A stretch of DNA of 52,236 bases from Planctomycetaceae bacterium (lineage in GTDB: Bacteria > Planctomycetota > Phycisphaerae > Sedimentisphaerales > Anaerohalosphaeraceae), in NCBI GenBank assembly GCA_021372945.1, contig JAJFTK010000110.1, forward strand, positions 1 through 52,236. The letters are read 5' to 3'. A program made the translations under genes and the position numbers. The notes below the pieces were generated by a model, which saw only the letters and a program-made list of their open reading frames with translations, was not told where the DNA came from and ran no database searches. Shown here in pieces: positions 17,882-33,711 of this stretch (position 1 is its first letter; each line of letters begins with the position of its first letter).

Positions 17882-18538
17882 TTACTTTTGGGGTCTCGTA
17901 TGCGAACTGCGGATCTCCACGTATGCGCCCGAGGGTCCAGCCACCGCTCCCTTGACCACCAGCAGGTTCTTTTCCGCATCGATAGCTACCAGCCGGTGAT
18001 GCTTGGTCGTTACCCGCTCGCCGCCCATGCGGCCGGCCATGCGTTTGCCCTTCTTTAGGTTGCCGCCGTGGCCGCGGTCACTGCCGTGGCTGGCGATCGA
18101 GCCGCCGGCACGGTGCTTGCGTTCGGTACCGTGCGATGCGCCGAAACCGCCGAAGTGGTGACGCTTCATTACGCCGGCATTGCCTTTGCCTTTGCTGATG
18201 CCCGACACATCCACGAACTTGATCCCGTCAAACGCGGAAACATTCACGTCGTCGCCCAGGTTGAACGCCAGTTTCTCGCCGTTGGCGGCGCGCCATTCGC
18301 AGACAAACCGCTTCACGGGCGAATTGGATTTCTTGGCGTGCCCCTTGGCCGGCTTTAAGGCAACGCTTTCCTTGACGTCGTCAAAGCCAAGCTGCAGTGC
18401 CGAGTAGCCGTCGCTTTCCGGCGTCTTGACCTGCATCACCCGGCATGGGCCGGCCTGCAGAACGGTCACGCTGACCATCTTGCCGGCCTCGTCAAAGATC
18501 TGTGTCATTCCAATTTTTTTACCAAGCAACATTGCCAT
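17882..18538 (-). CDS. rplC: 50S ribosomal protein L3
   Basis: L3 reaches the peptidyl-transferase centre. The start MAMLLGKKIGMTQIFDEAG is standard and AAGGA lies 9 bases upstream, so the ATG at 18538 is chosen over an extension to 18580. The 218-residue protein keeps the GFGASHGTERKHRAGGSIAS and GKRMAGRMGGERVT motifs. Located between rpsJ and rplD. Confidence 0.97.
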   Translation of the reverse strand: MAMLLGKKIGMTQIFDEAGKMVSVTVLQAGPCRVMQVKTPESDGYSALQLGFDDVKESVALKPAKGHAKKSNSPVKRFVCEWRAANGEKLAFNLGDDVNVSAFDGIKFVDVSGISKGKGNAGVMKRHHFGGFGASHGTERKHRAGGSIASHGSDRGHGGNLKKGKRMAGRMGGERVTTKHHRLVAIDAEKNLLVVKGAVAGPSGAYVEIRSSHTRPQK

Positions 18539-18622
18539 CGTTCTTATTCCTTCGTGCGTGTTGCGTTCTTCGCTTTTCAATGCCGTACGAAACGGCTGAT
18601 TCCACTGAAATCGCCTGTTCGG

Positions 18623-18934
18623 TTAGGCCTTGATCTTAACAAACACGCCCGCGGGGACCACAAGCCTGTTCAAGGCTTCCACTGTGCGGGCGTTGGCATC
18701 ATAAATGTCGATTACACGTTTATGCGTGCGCATTTCAAACTGTTCGCGTGACTTCTTATCCACGTGCGGACTGCGAAGCACCGTATAGCGCTCGATCCGT
18801 GTCGGCAGCGGTACCGGTCCGCTGACGCGGGCATTGGTCCGGCGGGCCTGCTCAACGATTTCCTTGGCCGAACTATCTAATGCCCGATGGTCGTAGGCTT
18901 CCATTCTGATCCTGATTTTTTCGGTATCAACCAT
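18623..18934 (-). CDS. rpsJ: 30S ribosomal protein S10
   Basis: S10 lies in the small-subunit head and also binds NusB in antitermination. The 103-residue protein has [41 protein letters not shown] and the C-terminal [16 protein letters not shown]. It is the first gene of the S10 operon and is preceded by a long leader (18935-19304). Confidence 0.98.
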   Translation of the reverse strand: MVDTEKIRIRMEAYDHRALDSSAKEIVEQARRTNARVSGPVPLPTRIERYTVLRSPHVDKKSREQFEMRTHKRVIDIYDANARTVEALNRLVVPAGVFVKIKA

Positions 18935-19282
18935 ATCTAACCCTTAATTTCTACCTACACTGTCGCCTTAACGTCTCGAAAAGGTGGTAAATTACATGTT
19001 TTTCTTCTAAAATACAAGAAAAATAACGAAAATATCGCTTCTCAATATAGTAAACGATAAATTTCGTTCTTAGGCAGGAAAGGCATCTATTCGCCTTCCT
19101 TAGTCGAGGCCCAGCTACAATCGGGCGTTTGGAGCTTTATGGAGGCCTGTCGAAACCCCGGCGGCATCTGCCGCTTGATCCTTGACGGCCTTCCTTGTCA
19201 CATCTCATTACTGTGAAATGACCAGCCCAACTCGAAACGCGGTACATTCCTTTTACCGCTCGCTCCGGCTGAAAAGTTTGTT
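18935..19282 (-). promoter_or_regulatory. Long structured leader of the S10 operon
   Basis: About 340 bases between the promoter at 19283-19310 and rpsJ hold no credible gene. On the minus strand I see several hairpins: GCGGTA/TACCGC (around 19229-19254), GCGGCA/TGCCGC (about 19158-19172) and AGGAAGGC/GCCTTTCCT (about 19075-19100). The last 120 bases are AT-rich. In other bacteria the S10 leader mediates feedback by L4; whether this one does is inference. Confidence 0.45.
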
Positions 19283-19310
19283 ATTTAACACAGCCCAACA
19301 AAATTGTCAA
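19283..19310 (-). promoter_or_regulatory. Promoter for the S10 operon
   Basis: On the minus strand a perfect TTGACA (19305-19310) overlaps the fusA stop codon and is followed after 16 bases by TTAAAT (19283-19288), 4 of 6 to the -10 consensus. It would start the S10-spc-alpha transcript separately from fusA. Confidence 0.55.
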
Positions 19311-21388
19311 TAGCCTAATAAAATTTTTTCAGAAATTTGTTCGGGAACTTTTTCATAATCCATGGGTTCCATTGTAAAGCCTCCCCTTCCCGCCGTAGCG
19401 CTCCGGATCTGGCTCGAATATCCGAACATTTCGGACAGCGGAACCTTGGCGTCGATGACCCGCATATTGCCGTGCAGCCGCGAATCCATGATCTCGGCTC
19501 GTTTTGCCGTCAACTGGCTTTGCACGGACCCGAAATTAGCATCTGGGGCGATAATTTGGACCCTCATTATCGGCTCAAGCAATACAGGACCCGCTTTCTC
19601 CAATGCTTCCTGCACCGCCAGCATCGCCGCCTGTTCAAATGCGATCTCCGACGAATCCACCGGATGATACGAGCCGTCAATCAATGTGACCTTCGCCCCT
19701 ACAACCGGATACCCGCTCAGGTGTCCGCCCGTCAGTCCTTCCTTGACGCCCCTTTCAACCGCCGGGATATATTCTTTGGGAATCGCACCGCCGGCGACAC
19801 TGTTAACGAACAGATTTGTCCGCAAATAGCGCCCATCCTCTTCCAGCAGCGGTTCGATCTCGATCACCACATGACCGTATTGGCCGCGGCCGCCCGTCTG
19901 GCGAACAAACTTCCCCTCGGCCCTGGCGGATTTACTGATCGCCTCTTTATATGCCACACGCGGCTTGCCCACGCGGACATTGACCCCAAGATCCCGCACC
20001 AGCTTATGTTCCAGCACCTCCAGGTGCAGTTCGCCCATTCCGCTGATGATGGTCTGGCCGGTCTCTTCGTCATGCTTGTAAGTAAACGTCGGGTCCTCGC
20101 GGCGCAGAACGCCCAATGACTCGGTCAATTTCATGCGATCCGCCGCCGAACGCGGCTCGATCGACATGCTGATCACCGTCTCCGGGAATGTTATGCTTTC
20201 CAGCAGCACCGTGTTATGCGTATCGCAAAGCGTGTCGCCCGTCAGCGTGTCCTTCAGCCCCACGGCAGCGACGATATCGCCGGCGTGCGCCGTCTCAATG
20301 ATCTGCCGCGAATCGGCATGCATCTGGAAAATGCGCGTCACGTTTTCCTTGTGATTGCGATTCATGTTCAGCACGCGAGTTCCTGTCTTGAGCGTGCCGC
20401 GATAAACCCGCACAAAATACAGATCCCCATGCTTATCGCCGGTGATTTTGAACGCCAGGCCGACAAACGGCTTGTCTGAATCGCACAAGATCTCGATCGG
20501 CTGCTTCGGGTCGCCTTTCTTGAACCCCTTGGCCGGCGGCCGCTCCAGAGGCGACGGCAAATACATCGTCACGGCATCCAGCAATCTTTGGATCCCGATA
20601 TTCTTGAGAGCCGCACCCACCAGTGTCGGATGAAGCAATCCCTGCATGGTCCCCTTGCGAAGTCCGGCGATGATCTGCTCGGCAGACGGCGCCTCATCCT
20701 GCACATACAGCTCCATCAGCTTTTCATCAAATTCGGCAGCCGCTTCGATCATCGCGTGCCGATAGAGCGTCGCCTCATCCTTCAGCGCATCGGGGATCTC
20801 TTCCTGCCAATAACTTGACCCCGTCTCCTCCTGCTTGAACAAAATCGCCTTCATCGTCAGCAGATCGACGAAACCGCTGAATGAAGACTCCACTCCGATC
20901 GGGATCTGCACGGGGACCGGGTGCGCCAGCAGCTTCTCGCGGATGCTCTGGATGCACATCTCGAAATCGGCACCGGTCTTGTCCATCTTATTGATAAAGC
21001 ACAGGCACGGCAGATGATATTTCTGCCCCTGGCGCCAGACCGTCTCGCTTTGCGCCTGCACGCCTTCGGAGGCATCGAACACCGCCACCGCCGAATCGAG
21101 AACGCGCAGCGACCGCTCCACCTCGGCCGTAAAATCCACGTGCCCCGGCGTGTCGATCAGGTTGATCTCGTAATCGTTCCACGGGCACTTGGTCGCCGCC
21201 GAGGCGATCGTAATACCCCGCTCCTGCTCTTCCTGCATAAAGTCCATCACGGCCGTTCCTTCATGGACCTCGCCGATCTTATAGGTCTGGCCGCTGAAGA
21301 ACAGGATCCGTTCGGTCACCGTCGTCTTGCCCGCGTCAATGTGGGCCATGATCCCGATATTCCGAACTTTTGACAAATCCAAACTCAT
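19307..21388 (-). CDS. fusA: Translation elongation factor G
   Basis: EF-G is the GTPase that drives translocation. The 693-residue protein has G1 AHIDAGKTT, the switch region [15 protein letters not shown]3 DTPGHVDF and G4 NKMD in its first 140 residues, followed by domains II-V, and ends in [21 protein letters not shown]. It lies between rpsG and rpsJ, the classic str operon position, but a strong terminator separates it from rpsG. Confidence 0.97.
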   Translation of the reverse strand: MSLDLSKVRNIGIMAHIDAGKTTVTERILFFSGQTYKIGEVHEGTAVMDFMQEEQERGITIASAATKCPWNDYEINLIDTPGHVDFTAEVERSLRVLDSAVAVFDASEGVQAQSETVWRQGQKYHLPCLCFINKMDKTGADFEMCIQSIREKLLAHPVPVQIPIGVESSFSGFVDLLTMKAILFKQEETGSSYWQEEIPDALKDEATLYRHAMIEAAAEFDEKLMELYVQDEAPSAEQIIAGLRKGTMQGLLHPTLVGAALKNIGIQRLLDAVTMYLPSPLERPPAKGFKKGDPKQPIEILCDSDKPFVGLAFKITGDKHGDLYFVRVYRGTLKTGTRVLNMNRNHKENVTRIFQMHADSRQIIETAHAGDIVAAVGLKDTLTGDTLCDTHNTVLLESITFPETVISMSIEPRSAADRMKLTESLGVLRREDPTFTYKHDEETGQTIISGMGELHLEVLEHKLVRDLGVNVRVGKPRVAYKEAISKSARAEGKFVRQTGGRGQYGHVVIEIEPLLEEDGRYLRTNLFVNSVAGGAIPKEYIPAVERGVKEGLTGGHLSGYPVVGAKVTLIDGSYHPVDSSEIAFEQAAMLAVQEALEKAGPVLLEPIMRVQIIAPDANFGSVQSQLTAKRAEIMDSRLHGNMRVIDAKVPLSEMFGYSSQIRSATAGRGGFTMEPMDYEKVPEQISEKILLGY

Positions 21389-21437
21389 AACTGCTTTAAC
21401 TCACTTCTGTGTTCATTTTATCCTATTTCCGCAAGTC

Positions 21438-21473
21438 AAAAAAAAACCACGGTTCGTCTATTCAGAACCGTGG
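21438..21473 (-). terminator. Rho-independent terminator between rpsG and fusA
   Basis: On the minus strand a perfect stem CCACGGTTC/GAACCGTGG (21465-21473 with 21447-21455) with a 9-base loop is followed by nine T residues (A at 21438-21446 on the plus strand). It divides rpsL-rpsG from fusA, so fusA needs read-through or its own promoter; I see only a weak candidate (TAAAAT about 30 bases before the start). Confidence 0.88.
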
Positions 21474-21492
21474 CTCCAAATGCGGAATCGAA

Positions 21493-21966
21493 TTACCATG
21501 CAAAATGGGCAAACGCCTTATTCGCCTCGGCCATGCGGTGCACGTTTTCGCGTGTCGTCATGGCGGTCCCTTCCTTGTTATATGCATCCGTCAATTCGGA
21601 CGCCAGCCGCGCAGCCATGGGTTTGCCCTTCTTGCCGCGGGCCGCCGCCAAGATCCAGCGAAACGCCAGCGATTGCTGACGCTTGTAGCTGACCTGCATC
21701 GGGACCTGGTAGCTGGCACCCCCGACGCGCTTGCTGCGAACCTCCAGCAGCGGTTTGACGTTCTCGATCGCCGTCTCAAATACCTCCAGCGGCGCGACAT
21801 CCTTGAGCTTCTTACTCACCTGGTCCATCGCGTCATAAAACACCTTGTAGGCCACGCTCTTTTTGCCGTCCCACATCAGGCAATTGACGAATTTGGACAC
21901 CAGCTTGCTGTTGAATCTGGCATCCGGCTTTAACTGTTCGGAAGATGCGGTAAATTTCTTTGCCAT
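21493..21966 (-). CDS. rpsG: 30S ribosomal protein S7
   Basis: S7 organises the 3' domain of 16S rRNA. The 157-residue protein has [35 protein letters not shown] core ([21 protein letters not shown]) and the C-terminal [18 protein letters not shown]. Located after rpsL. Confidence 0.97.
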   Translation of the reverse strand: MAKKFTASSEQLKPDARFNSKLVSKFVNCLMWDGKKSVAYKVFYDAMDQVSKKLKDVAPLEVFETAIENVKPLLEVRSKRVGGASYQVPMQVSYKRQQSLAFRWILAAARGKKGKPMAARLASELTDAYNKEGTAMTTRENVHRMAEANKAFAHFAW

Positions 21967-21991
21967 CTGTTCTATACTCTCACAATTTCAA

Positions 21992-22357
21992 TTACGATTT
22001 CTTCGTGCCGTACTTGCTGCGGCCCTGTTTGCGGTTGGCTGTTCCGGCCGTATCCAGTACGCCGCGGATAATGTGGTAGCGCACGCCCGGAAGGTCGCGG
22101 ACGCGGCCCCCGCGGATCATCACCGTGCTGTGTTCCTGCAGGTTGTGATCGATGCCCGGGATATAGCAGGTTACTTCCTGCCCGTTCGTCAAACGCACGC
22201 GCGCGATCTTCCGCAAAGCCGAGTTGGGCTTCTTGGGCGTTTGCGTGCGGACGATCAGGCACACGCCGCGTTTCTGCGGGCTGCCCGTAATATCCGAAAT
22301 GCGTTTCTTGCCTTTGCGGCTCCTGCCGCTACGTACTAACTGATTGATCGTGGGCAT
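21992..22357 (-). CDS. rpsL: 30S ribosomal protein S12
   Basis: S12 is at the decoding centre. The 121-residue product begins [18 protein letters not shown] and has [18 protein letters not shown] and the [17 protein letters not shown] loop; in the first loop the residue after PNSALRK that gives streptomycin sensitivity context is intact ([13 protein letters not shown]). GGAG precedes the ATG. Confidence 0.98.
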   Translation of the reverse strand: MPTINQLVRSGRSRKGKKRISDITGSPQKRGVCLIVRTQTPKKPNSALRKIARVRLTNGQEVTCYIPGIDHNLQEHSTVMIRGGRVRDLPGVRYHIIRGVLDTAGTANRKQGRSKYGTKKS

Positions 22358-22463
22358 ACTTTCTCCAGACGCCTGTTATCTATTTGCTACTGTTCTCAAT
22401 CCTATCATGTCGTTCACGCAATTCATGCTCAGAATTGCACGGGCCAGACGCCCGCGCCGCGGA

Positions 22464-25400
22464 TTACTCGAGACCCAATGCCGCCTTGACCTTCTTGTCG
22501 GCAGCTGCTTCGGCTTCCTTGGCCTCGCGGAGCTCTTCAAGCTGTTTCGGCACTGGCGGTTCGGCCAGATGCTTGACCTTCATATCCAGGTACGGCTTAA
22601 AGGCCGTCCCCGCCGGGATCAGGTGCCCAAGGATAATATTCTCTTTCAAACCGCGTAATTCGTCATTTATACCACCCAGCGCGGCCTCTGTCAACACCTT
22701 TGTCGTTTCCTGGAAGCTGGCCGCCGACAGGAAGCTTTCCGACTGCAGCGCAGCCTTGGTGATCCCAAGCAGCAGCGTATTGGCCGTGGCCGGACGCGGT
22801 TTTTTGCCTTTGGCGGGGCTGCCGCCCAGCATTTCGGCCTTTTCATTGGCTGCTTCGATCTGTTCCTTGGTGGCGATTTGGCCGACCTCAAGGTCCGTAT
22901 CGCCGGCGTCACTGATCTTCAGACTGCGCGCCAACAGGACATTTGCGCCATGGAAATCGAATTTATCCGTCACTTCGCCCGGCAGGAAGCTGCTGTCGCC
23001 GACGTTCTCGATCTCGACCTTGTTCATCATCTGTGACAAGATGATCTCCACGTGCTTGTCGTTGATCGTCACGCTCTGGGCACGATAGACGTTCTGGATT
23101 TCCCGCAGCAGGTAGCGCTGCAGGGCCTCTTCGCCCTTGATGCGGAGAATATCATGCGGCACCAGCGGGCCATCCGTCAGCGCATCGCCGGCCTCAACGT
23201 GGTCGCCCGTGTGGAAGTTCAGGTGGCGGTCACGCGGCACGTGGTGCTCTTTTTCCATGCCGGATTCGTTGCGCACCGTAATGGTCATTTTGCCGCGGCG
23301 CTTGTCGCTCTTCAGCTCGACCGTCCCCGAGATCTCGGCCATCGCCGCCGGCTCCTTGGGCTTGCGGGCCTCAAAGATCTCCGTCACGCGCGGCAGACCG
23401 CCGGTGATATCCTGCGTTCCGCCGGAACCGCGCGGCAAACGCGCCAGCAGCGTGCCGGCCTTGACTTCCTGCCCTTCTTCGACCTCGATGCGGGCCTTGG
23501 CCGGAAGATAGTGCACGTCCAGGATCTTGCCTTCGGCGCTTTCGATCATCACCTGCGGGTGTTTGTCGCCCTTATGTTCGATAATGACTGGCCGGCCCTT
23601 CTGGCCCTTGCGCTCTTCTTCGATACGCATTGTCTCGCCGTCGATGACATCCATCAGGCGGACAAACCCCGGCACCTCGGCCAGGATCGGAACGCGGTGC
23701 GGGTCCCATGCATAGAGGACCTGGCCGCGTTTGACCGCTTCGCCATCCTTGACCTGGATCTGGCCGCCGTAGGGCACCTTGAAGCGCTCCAGTTCGCGGT
23801 CTTTTTCATCGACCAGGATCATTTCACCGTGCCGCCGCAGCGAGATTGTCTGGGGCCGCCCATCGTATTCGGTCTCGACCGCGTTGAGGTCCACGAACTT
23901 GACGATACCGTCGCGCGGCGCCTTCTGGTCATTCTCGATCAGCGACACCGACGCGATACCGCCCGTATGGAACGTTCTCATCGTAAGCTGCGTTCCCGGC
24001 TCGCCGATGGACTGCGCGGCGATAATGCCGACCGCCATGCCTTCCTCGACCGGCTTGCTGGTGCTCAGGTCCCAGCCGTAGCACTTGCAGCAGAGGCCCA
24101 CCGGGCTTTCGCACGTCAGCGGGCTGCGCACGCGAATGGCGTCCAGCCCAAGCTGCTCGATCTTGCCGGCCGCTTCCGGCGTGATCACCTCGTTCTCGCG
24201 AACGATCATCTCGTCAAAGATCGGGTTGCGGATGTTGTCGCGCGCCGTACGGCCGATGATCAACTGTTTGAGCGGCACATCCACCGTCTCGCCTTTATAC
24301 ACCGTGCTCTTGGTCACGCCCTGCAGCGTACCGCAATCGTATTGACTGATCATCACGTTCTGCGCCACGTCCGCCAGCTTGCGCGTCAGGTACCCGGAAT
24401 CGGCGGTCTTGAGGGCCGTATCCGCCAGGCCCTTGCGGGCACCGTGCGTTGACGTGAAGTACTCCAGCACGTTCAATCCTTCGCGGAAGTTGGATTTGAT
24501 CGGCGTTTCCATGATCTCGCCGCTGGGCTTGGCCATCAACGCTCGCATACCGGCAAGCTGCTGGATCTGATCGATGCTGCCGCGAGCGCCCGAGTGCCTC
24601 ATGACCCAGATCGGGTTGAGGTACGCCTTGCCGTCGCGCGTATCGTTCTTCATCGCGTTCATCATCGCGTTGGTCACTGCCACGCGGGCATGCGTCCAGG
24701 CGTCGATGATTTGGTTATAGCGTTCGCCTTCGGTCAAAATGCCGTTCTGGTAATTCTTCAGCACGCGGTCCACACGCTTTTGCGTGGCTTCGATAATCGC
24801 CGGTTTTTCCGGCGGGATCCGAAGATCGATCACACCGAAGCTCATGCCCGCCAGCGTCGCCCTCTTGAAGCCCAGTTCCTTGATGTTATCCAGCAGGTCG
24901 ATCGTTTCATGACTGCCGCAGATTTCATAGCAATCCTGGATCACATTGCCCAGGCGCTTCTTTTCCATCACCATATTATAGAAGGGCATCTTTTCCGGCA
25001 GGATGTCGTTGAACAGGCATCGTCCGGGCGTGGTCTCGATAATGCCGCCCTTTTCCCGGCCGTTTTCGCCCATCACCTTCTTGCCTTCCGGCAGACGCAC
25101 CTTCACCGCCGCGTGCACCGATACGATCTTCATATCCATCGCCGTGATCGCCTCGATGGGGTCGCGGAACTTCATTCCCTCGCCCTTTTGCCCGCGTGCC
25201 ATGTGCGTGATGTAGTAATTGCCCAGCACGATATCCTGCGACGGGCCGAGCATCGGTGATCCGCTGGCAGGCGAAAAGATATTATTCGTGGCCAGGATCA
25301 GCGTGTGCGCCTCCACCTGGGCCTCAATGCTCAGCGGCAAATGCACCGCCATCTGATCGCCGTCAAAGTCCGCGTTGAAACCGCCGCAGACCAGAGGGTG

Positions 25401-26732
25401 CAGCATGATCGCGTTGCCTTCCACCAGCACCGGCTCGAACGCCTGGATACCCATGCGGTGAAGCGTCGGAGCACGGTTCAGCATCACCGGGTGCTGATGA
25501 ATGACTTCTTCGAGAATATCCCAGACGTGCTCTTCGCGCCGTTCCAGCATACGCTTGGCGCTTTTGATGGTATCGGCCAACCCGCGATCTTTGAGCTTGC
25601 GGATGATAAACGGCTGGAACAACTCCAGCGCGATCTTCTTGGGCAGGCCGCACTGGTAGAGCTTGAGGCTCGGGCCCACCACGATCACCGAGCGCGCCGA
25701 ATAGTCCACGCGCTTGCCCAGCAAATTCTCGCGGAAGCGGCCCTGCTTGCCTTTGATCATGTCGGTCAGCGACTTGAGCGGCCGGTTATTGCTGCCCAGC
25801 ACGGGGCGGCGGCAGCGGCTGTTATCCAGCAGCGAATCCACCGCCTGCTGCAGCATGCGCTTCTCGTTGCGGATGATCACTTCCGGCGCGTTGAGGTCGA
25901 TGAGCTTCTTAAGCCGGTTATTCCGGTTGATGATGCGGCGGTAGAGGTCGTTCAGGTCGCTCGTGGCAAAATTGCCGCTTTCGAGCATGACCAGCGGGCG
26001 CAGGTCCGGCGGGATCACCGGGCATACGTCCATCACCATCCATTCCGCCTTGTTTTCGCTGGAATTGATGCTGCTGACGATCTTGAGCCGCTTGGTCAGG
26101 TCCTTGATCTTCTGTTTGCTGTTGGTATCGGTGATCTGCTGGCGGAGTTCCGTCCCCAAAAGCGACAGGTCCAGCTTTTGCAGCAGTTCCTTGAGCGATT
26201 CGGCGCCCATCCCGGCGCGGAACGTATTGCCGTACTTGTTCAGCGCGTCACGGTACTCGTCCTCGTTCAGAAGCTGCCTGAGTTTCAGCGGGCTCTGCCC
26301 CGGATCGGTGACCACGTAATCCTGAAAATAGACGATCTTTTCAATATCCGACGTCTTCATTCCCAGCAGCGTGCTCAAGCGGCTAGGCAGCGCCTTGAAG
26401 AACCAGATATGCACGACGGGCGCCGCCAGGTTGATGTGGCCCATGCGCTTGCGGCGGACGCGGCTGTGCGTGACCTTGACGCCGCAGCGGTCGCAGATGA
26501 TGCCCTTGAACTTCGTGCCTTTATACTTGCCGCATGCGCATTCCCAGTCGCGTTCCGGCCCGAAGATCCGCTCGCAGAACAGTCCGTCCTTTTCCGGCCG
26601 GTACGTGCGGTAATTGATCGTCTCGGGTTTGCGCACCTCGCCGAACGACCAACTCCGGATGTCATTGGGGCTGGCTAGCGCGATCTTGACTGACCCGTAA
26701 TCATTTATGCGATCGTAAATCGACTCTACCAT
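22464..26732 (-). CDS. rpoC: RNA polymerase beta' subunit
   Basis: Beta' carries the catalytic magnesium site. The 1422-residue protein has the N-terminal zinc site (CACGKYKGT...CDRCGV, about residues 60-85), the catalytic NADFDGDQM loop (near residue 455), the bridge-helix region [22 protein letters not shown] ([21 protein letters not shown]) and the second zinc site [13 protein letters not shown]. The ATG at 26732 has GGAG just upstream; a GTG two codons earlier is less likely. Confidence 0.98.
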   Translation of the reverse strand: MVESIYDRINDYGSVKIALASPNDIRSWSFGEVRKPETINYRTYRPEKDGLFCERIFGPERDWECACGKYKGTKFKGIICDRCGVKVTHSRVRRKRMGHINLAAPVVHIWFFKALPSRLSTLLGMKTSDIEKIVYFQDYVVTDPGQSPLKLRQLLNEDEYRDALNKYGNTFRAGMGAESLKELLQKLDLSLLGTELRQQITDTNSKQKIKDLTKRLKIVSSINSSENKAEWMVMDVCPVIPPDLRPLVMLESGNFATSDLNDLYRRIINRNNRLKKLIDLNAPEVIIRNEKRMLQQAVDSLLDNSRCRRPVLGSNNRPLKSLTDMIKGKQGRFRENLLGKRVDYSARSVIVVGPSLKLYQCGLPKKIALELFQPFIIRKLKDRGLADTIKSAKRMLERREEHVWDILEEVIHQHPVMLNRAPTLHRMGIQAFEPVLVEGNAIMLHPLVCGGFNADFDGDQMAVHLPLSIEAQVEAHTLILATNNIFSPASGSPMLGPSQDIVLGNYYITHMARGQKGEGMKFRDPIEAITAMDMKIVSVHAAVKVRLPEGKKVMGENGREKGGIIETTPGRCLFNDILPEKMPFYNMVMEKKRLGNVIQDCYEICGSHETIDLLDNIKELGFKRATLAGMSFGVIDLRIPPEKPAIIEATQKRVDRVLKNYQNGILTEGERYNQIIDAWTHARVAVTNAMMNAMKNDTRDGKAYLNPIWVMRHSGARGSIDQIQQLAGMRALMAKPSGEIMETPIKSNFREGLNVLEYFTSTHGARKGLADTALKTADSGYLTRKLADVAQNVMISQYDCGTLQGVTKSTVYKGETVDVPLKQLIIGRTARDNIRNPIFDEMIVRENEVITPEAAGKIEQLGLDAIRVRSPLTCESPVGLCCKCYGWDLSTSKPVEEGMAVGIIAAQSIGEPGTQLTMRTFHTGGIASVSLIENDQKAPRDGIVKFVDLNAVETEYDGRPQTISLRRHGEMILVDEKDRELERFKVPYGGQIQVKDGEAVKRGQVLYAWDPHRVPILAEVPGFVRLMDVIDGETMRIEEERKGQKGRPVIIEHKGDKHPQVMIESAEGKILDVHYLPAKARIEVEEGQEVKAGTLLARLPRGSGGTQDITGGLPRVTEIFEARKPKEPAAMAEISGTVELKSDKRRGKMTITVRNESGMEKEHHVPRDRHLNFHTGDHVEAGDALTDGPLVPHDILRIKGEEALQRYLLREIQNVYRAQSVTINDKHVEIILSQMMNKVEIENVGDSSFLPGEVTDKFDFHGANVLLARSLKISDAGDTDLEVGQIATKEQIEAANEKAEMLGGSPAKGKKPRPATANTLLLGITKAALQSESFLSAASFQETTKVLTEAALGGINDELRGLKENIILGHLIPAGTAFKPYLDMKVKHLAEPPVPKQLEELREAKEAEAAADKKVKAALGLE

Positions 26733-26807
26733 AGTCACTCCGATTTAGCGTTCTGTCTTTCCACTTATCTTGCATCCTTCATTTAGATGCTAAAATCCGC
26801 GGTTCTT

Positions 26808-31175
<4,368 letters not shown>

Positions 31176-31212
31176 GTACCTGATTTAGCGATTAGATGTA
31201 TCGGCTTTTGCC

Positions 31213-31258
31213 ATAAAAAGCCAAAGGGGGAGCCGGAGAGTCTGTCTCCGGTCTCCCT
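31213..31258 (-). terminator. Hairpin terminator/attenuator between rplL and rpoB
   Basis: On the minus strand GGGAG-A-CCGGAG pairs with CTCCGGCTCCC (31246-31257 with 31228-31238), an 11-12 base-pair stem with one bulge, followed by a broken T-rich stretch (TTTGGCTTTTT). A partial terminator at this place, as known in E. coli, would set the ratio of L12 to polymerase; the imperfect T run fits partial rather than full termination. Confidence 0.6.
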
Positions 31259-31329
31259 AGGGTACTTGTTTTTCTCGAAATTGTTCGGGGATTTGAATAA
31301 CTTTTTCAAATCGACCCTTTCTCAGCTTC

Positions 31330-31725
31330 TTACTCGAGTGCAACCACGGCGCCGGCTGATTCCAGTTGGGCCTTGGCTTGATTCGCTTCTTCTTTGCTGA
31401 TATTTTCCTTCACGGCCTTGGGGGCGGCATCGACCAGGTCCTTAGCTTCCTTCAGGCCCAGGCCTGTCAACGCGCGGACCTCTTTGATCACTTGGATCTT
31501 CTTGTCGCCAATTTCCTTTAGAATGACGTTGAAGCTGGTCTTTTCCGCTGCCGCAGCGGCTTCACCGCCGCCTGCCTCCTGGGCCGCCATCATCACCGCG
31601 CCGCCCGCTGCCGGTTCGATCCCATGGACCTCTTTAAGATAATCCGCCAGTTCCTTGGCCTGCATCAGCGTCAAGGCAACGATCTTATCGCCCAGTTCTT
31701 TAATGTCTGCACTAAACTCTGCCAT
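31330..31725 (-). CDS. rplL: 50S ribosomal protein L7/L12
   Basis: L12 forms the stalk that recruits translation GTPases. The 131-residue product has an N-terminal dimerisation helix, an alanine/glycine-rich hinge (about residues 40-57) and the C-terminal domain [20 protein letters not shown] through [18 protein letters not shown]. The ATG at 31725 ([12 protein letters not shown]) has AGGAG upstream; the longer frame to 31791 is not supported. Confidence 0.97.
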   Translation of the reverse strand: MAEFSADIKELGDKIVALTLMQAKELADYLKEVHGIEPAAGGAVMMAAQEAGGGEAAAAAEKTSFNVILKEIGDKKIQVIKEVRALTGLGLKEAKDLVDAAPKAVKENISKEEANQAKAQLESAGAVVALE

Positions 31726-31871
31726 TTGAAAATACTCCTGTATGCACTGTGCTTTGAAGTAGCCGGACTCCGCCGTCCGTTTAACCTGCATCAGGACAGC
31801 CTCAAAGCCACATTTTGAAATTCTCTATTGTCTATTCTTATATTTGAAATTCGAAATTTGAAATTTGAACC

Positions 31872-32402
31872 TTACGCCGCTTCTTTTTCTTTCTTTTCGA
31901 TCAGGCTCTTCAGGCAGCCCGCGATGATCCCGCCCTGCGATTTGATCGCACCGGCCAGTCTGGCTCCGGGACTGAGTACAAGCTGCACCACCTGTCCCTG
32001 CATTTCCGCGCGCGTCGGCATCTTCGAAAGGGCCGTGACATTTTCGCCCTTCATCACAGTGCCTTCGACATACGCTCCCTTGGGTTTGATGTTGGTCAGT
32101 TTCCTGTTCCAGGCAACGACCTCCTTGGCAACATCCACCACGCTCTGGCCGCCGTAAACCACCACGCACGGGCCCGACTTAAAAATATCCGAAGCGTTCT
32201 CCATGCCCATCTTCTTAAGCGTCAGCCGCATCAGCGAATTCTTGACGATGGTCAGATGAATTCCTTTCTTCCTCATCTCGCCGCGGAACGTGTTGTTGTC
32301 AATGCCGCTGATGCCGGTCGTATCGATGACGACAAACTCGCGAAGGTTCTGGAACTTCTGTTCGTACTCGCTTTGGATTTGATTCTTTATAAAATAGCTC
32401 AT
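31872..32402 (-). CDS. rplJ: 50S ribosomal protein L10
   Basis: L10 anchors the L12 dimers to the ribosome and with them can repress its own operon. The 176-residue product has FVVIDTTGISGIDNNTFRGEM, LTIVKNSLMRL and a C-terminal helical part for L12 binding ending in EKKEKEAA. It precedes rplL by about 145 bases, of which the part at 31820-31865 is an AT-rich repetition of AAATTTC-like units. Confidence 0.96.
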   Translation of the reverse strand: MSYFIKNQIQSEYEQKFQNLREFVVIDTTGISGIDNNTFRGEMRKKGIHLTIVKNSLMRLTLKKMGMENASDIFKSGPCVVVYGGQSVVDVAKEVVAWNRKLTNIKPKGAYVEGTVMKGENVTALSKMPTRAEMQGQVVQLVLSPGARLAGAIKSQGGIIAGCLKSLIEKKEKEAA

Positions 32403-32438
32403 GGTCTCACCTTTATTCTCAGGCAGCTTCGGTTGGCA

Positions 32439-33128
32439 TTAGGATACAATGGACAGATCGACCTGCACACCGGGACTCATTGTGGCCGATATCGAGATCT
32501 TCTTTACATAGGTTCCCTTGCTGGTTGACGGCTTCATGCGTTTGATCGTGTCGATAAAGGACTGCAGGTTATCCAGCAGTTTGCCATCGTCAAAACTCAG
32601 TTTGCCGACCACCGCGTGCACGTTTCCGCCGGCATCATTGCGGAATTCCACCTTTCCGGCGGCAAATTCCTTCACGGCCGTCACCACGTCGGCCGTAACC
32701 GTGCCGTTCTTGGGCGATGGCATCTTGCCCTGCGGCCCCAGCACCCGGCCCAGTTTGCCAACCTTGCCCATCACCTTGGGCGAAGCGATCGCTACGTCAA
32801 AATCCAGCCATCCGTCATTGATCTTCTTGATCAGGTCATCGATGCCCGCCTCGACCGCTCCGGCGGATTTGGCCGCATTGGCCTGCGCATCCTCGCAGAA
32901 CGCGATGACCTTGCGGGCCTTGCCGATTCCGTGCGGAAGACTGATCGCGCCGCGGATCATCTGGTCGGCCTGCTTGGGGTCGATCCCCAGGTGCATCACG
33001 CAGTCGACCGTCTGGTCGAACTTTGTTGTGCTGAAGCTCTTGAGCTTCTTGACTGCTTCCGGAAGCATCAGGGGCGTTGTTACCGCCTTCTTTGCATCCG
33101 CATTGTAACGCTTACTTCTTGGTTTCAT
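32439..33128 (-). CDS. rplA: 50S ribosomal protein L1
   Basis: L1 forms the mobile stalk at the E site and represses the L11 operon in E. coli. The 229-residue protein has [39 protein letters not shown] and the C-terminal [11 protein letters not shown] end. Located between rplK and rplJ. Confidence 0.97.
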   Translation of the reverse strand: MKPRSKRYNADAKKAVTTPLMLPEAVKKLKSFSTTKFDQTVDCVMHLGIDPKQADQMIRGAISLPHGIGKARKVIAFCEDAQANAAKSAGAVEAGIDDLIKKINDGWLDFDVAIASPKVMGKVGKLGRVLGPQGKMPSPKNGTVTADVVTAVKEFAAGKVEFRNDAGGNVHAVVGKLSFDDGKLLDNLQSFIDTIKRMKPSTSKGTYVKKISISATMSPGVQVDLSIVS

Positions 33129-33215
33129 AAGTTTCCTCGCGAAAGAAGTTTCATTTTCGCTCCCACTTGAGCCGTGGTTAGCTTAGTTGTTTATTGTTCA
33201 TTTCGGCTCGGCCGT

Positions 33216-33641
33216 TTAGCCTTCGACGACGATTCCCATGCTGCGGGCGGTCCCTTCGATGATCCGGTCCGCCTGGTCCAGGTCAAAGGCGTTCAGGTCT
33301 TTGAGCTTTGTTTCCGAGATCTTGCGGACTTGGGCCTTCGTGACCTTACCCACTTTATCTTTATTGGGAACACCGCTGCCTTTTTCAAGACCCGCTTCCT
33401 TGAGCAGCAGTACCGACGCCGGCGGACTCTTGACGATAAATTCGAACGACCGGTCCGAATAGACTGTGATCTCGATCGGAACGATCGTGCCATTCATCTC
33501 GCGGGTCCGTTCATTGAACTGCTGAACGAACTGACCGATATTCACGCCATGCTGACCGAGCGCCGGGCCGATCGGAGGAGCCGGTGTCGCTTTGCCGCCG
33601 GGCGCTTGCAGTTTGATCTTGCCTGTTACTTCTTTTGCCAT
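33216..33641 (-). CDS. rplK: 50S ribosomal protein L11
   Basis: L11 lies at the GTPase centre. The 141-residue protein has the proline-rich [22 protein letters not shown] linker region and the C-terminal RNA-binding domain ending in [10 protein letters not shown]. Located between nusG and rplA. Confidence 0.97.
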   Translation of the reverse strand: MAKEVTGKIKLQAPGGKATPAPPIGPALGQHGVNIGQFVQQFNERTREMNGTIVPIEITVYSDRSFEFIVKSPPASVLLLKEAGLEKGSGVPNKDKVGKVTKAQVRKISETKLKDLNAFDLDQADRIIEGTARSMGIVVEG

Positions 33642-33667
33642 TGCTGTCTTCCGCTAATCTGTCTCAA

Positions 33668-33688
33668 GTAGGGTGGGCCGTGCCCACC
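33668..33688. repeat. Short repeat GTAGGGTGGGCCGTGCCCAC
   Basis: A 21-base partly palindromic element lies between nusG and rplK. Related copies are at 42151-42170 and about 42450-42471. It belongs to a small dispersed repeat family in this genome; no function is evident. Confidence 0.6.
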
Positions 33689-33711
33689 ATTTTTCTGTTT
33701 TCCGTCTTCTG

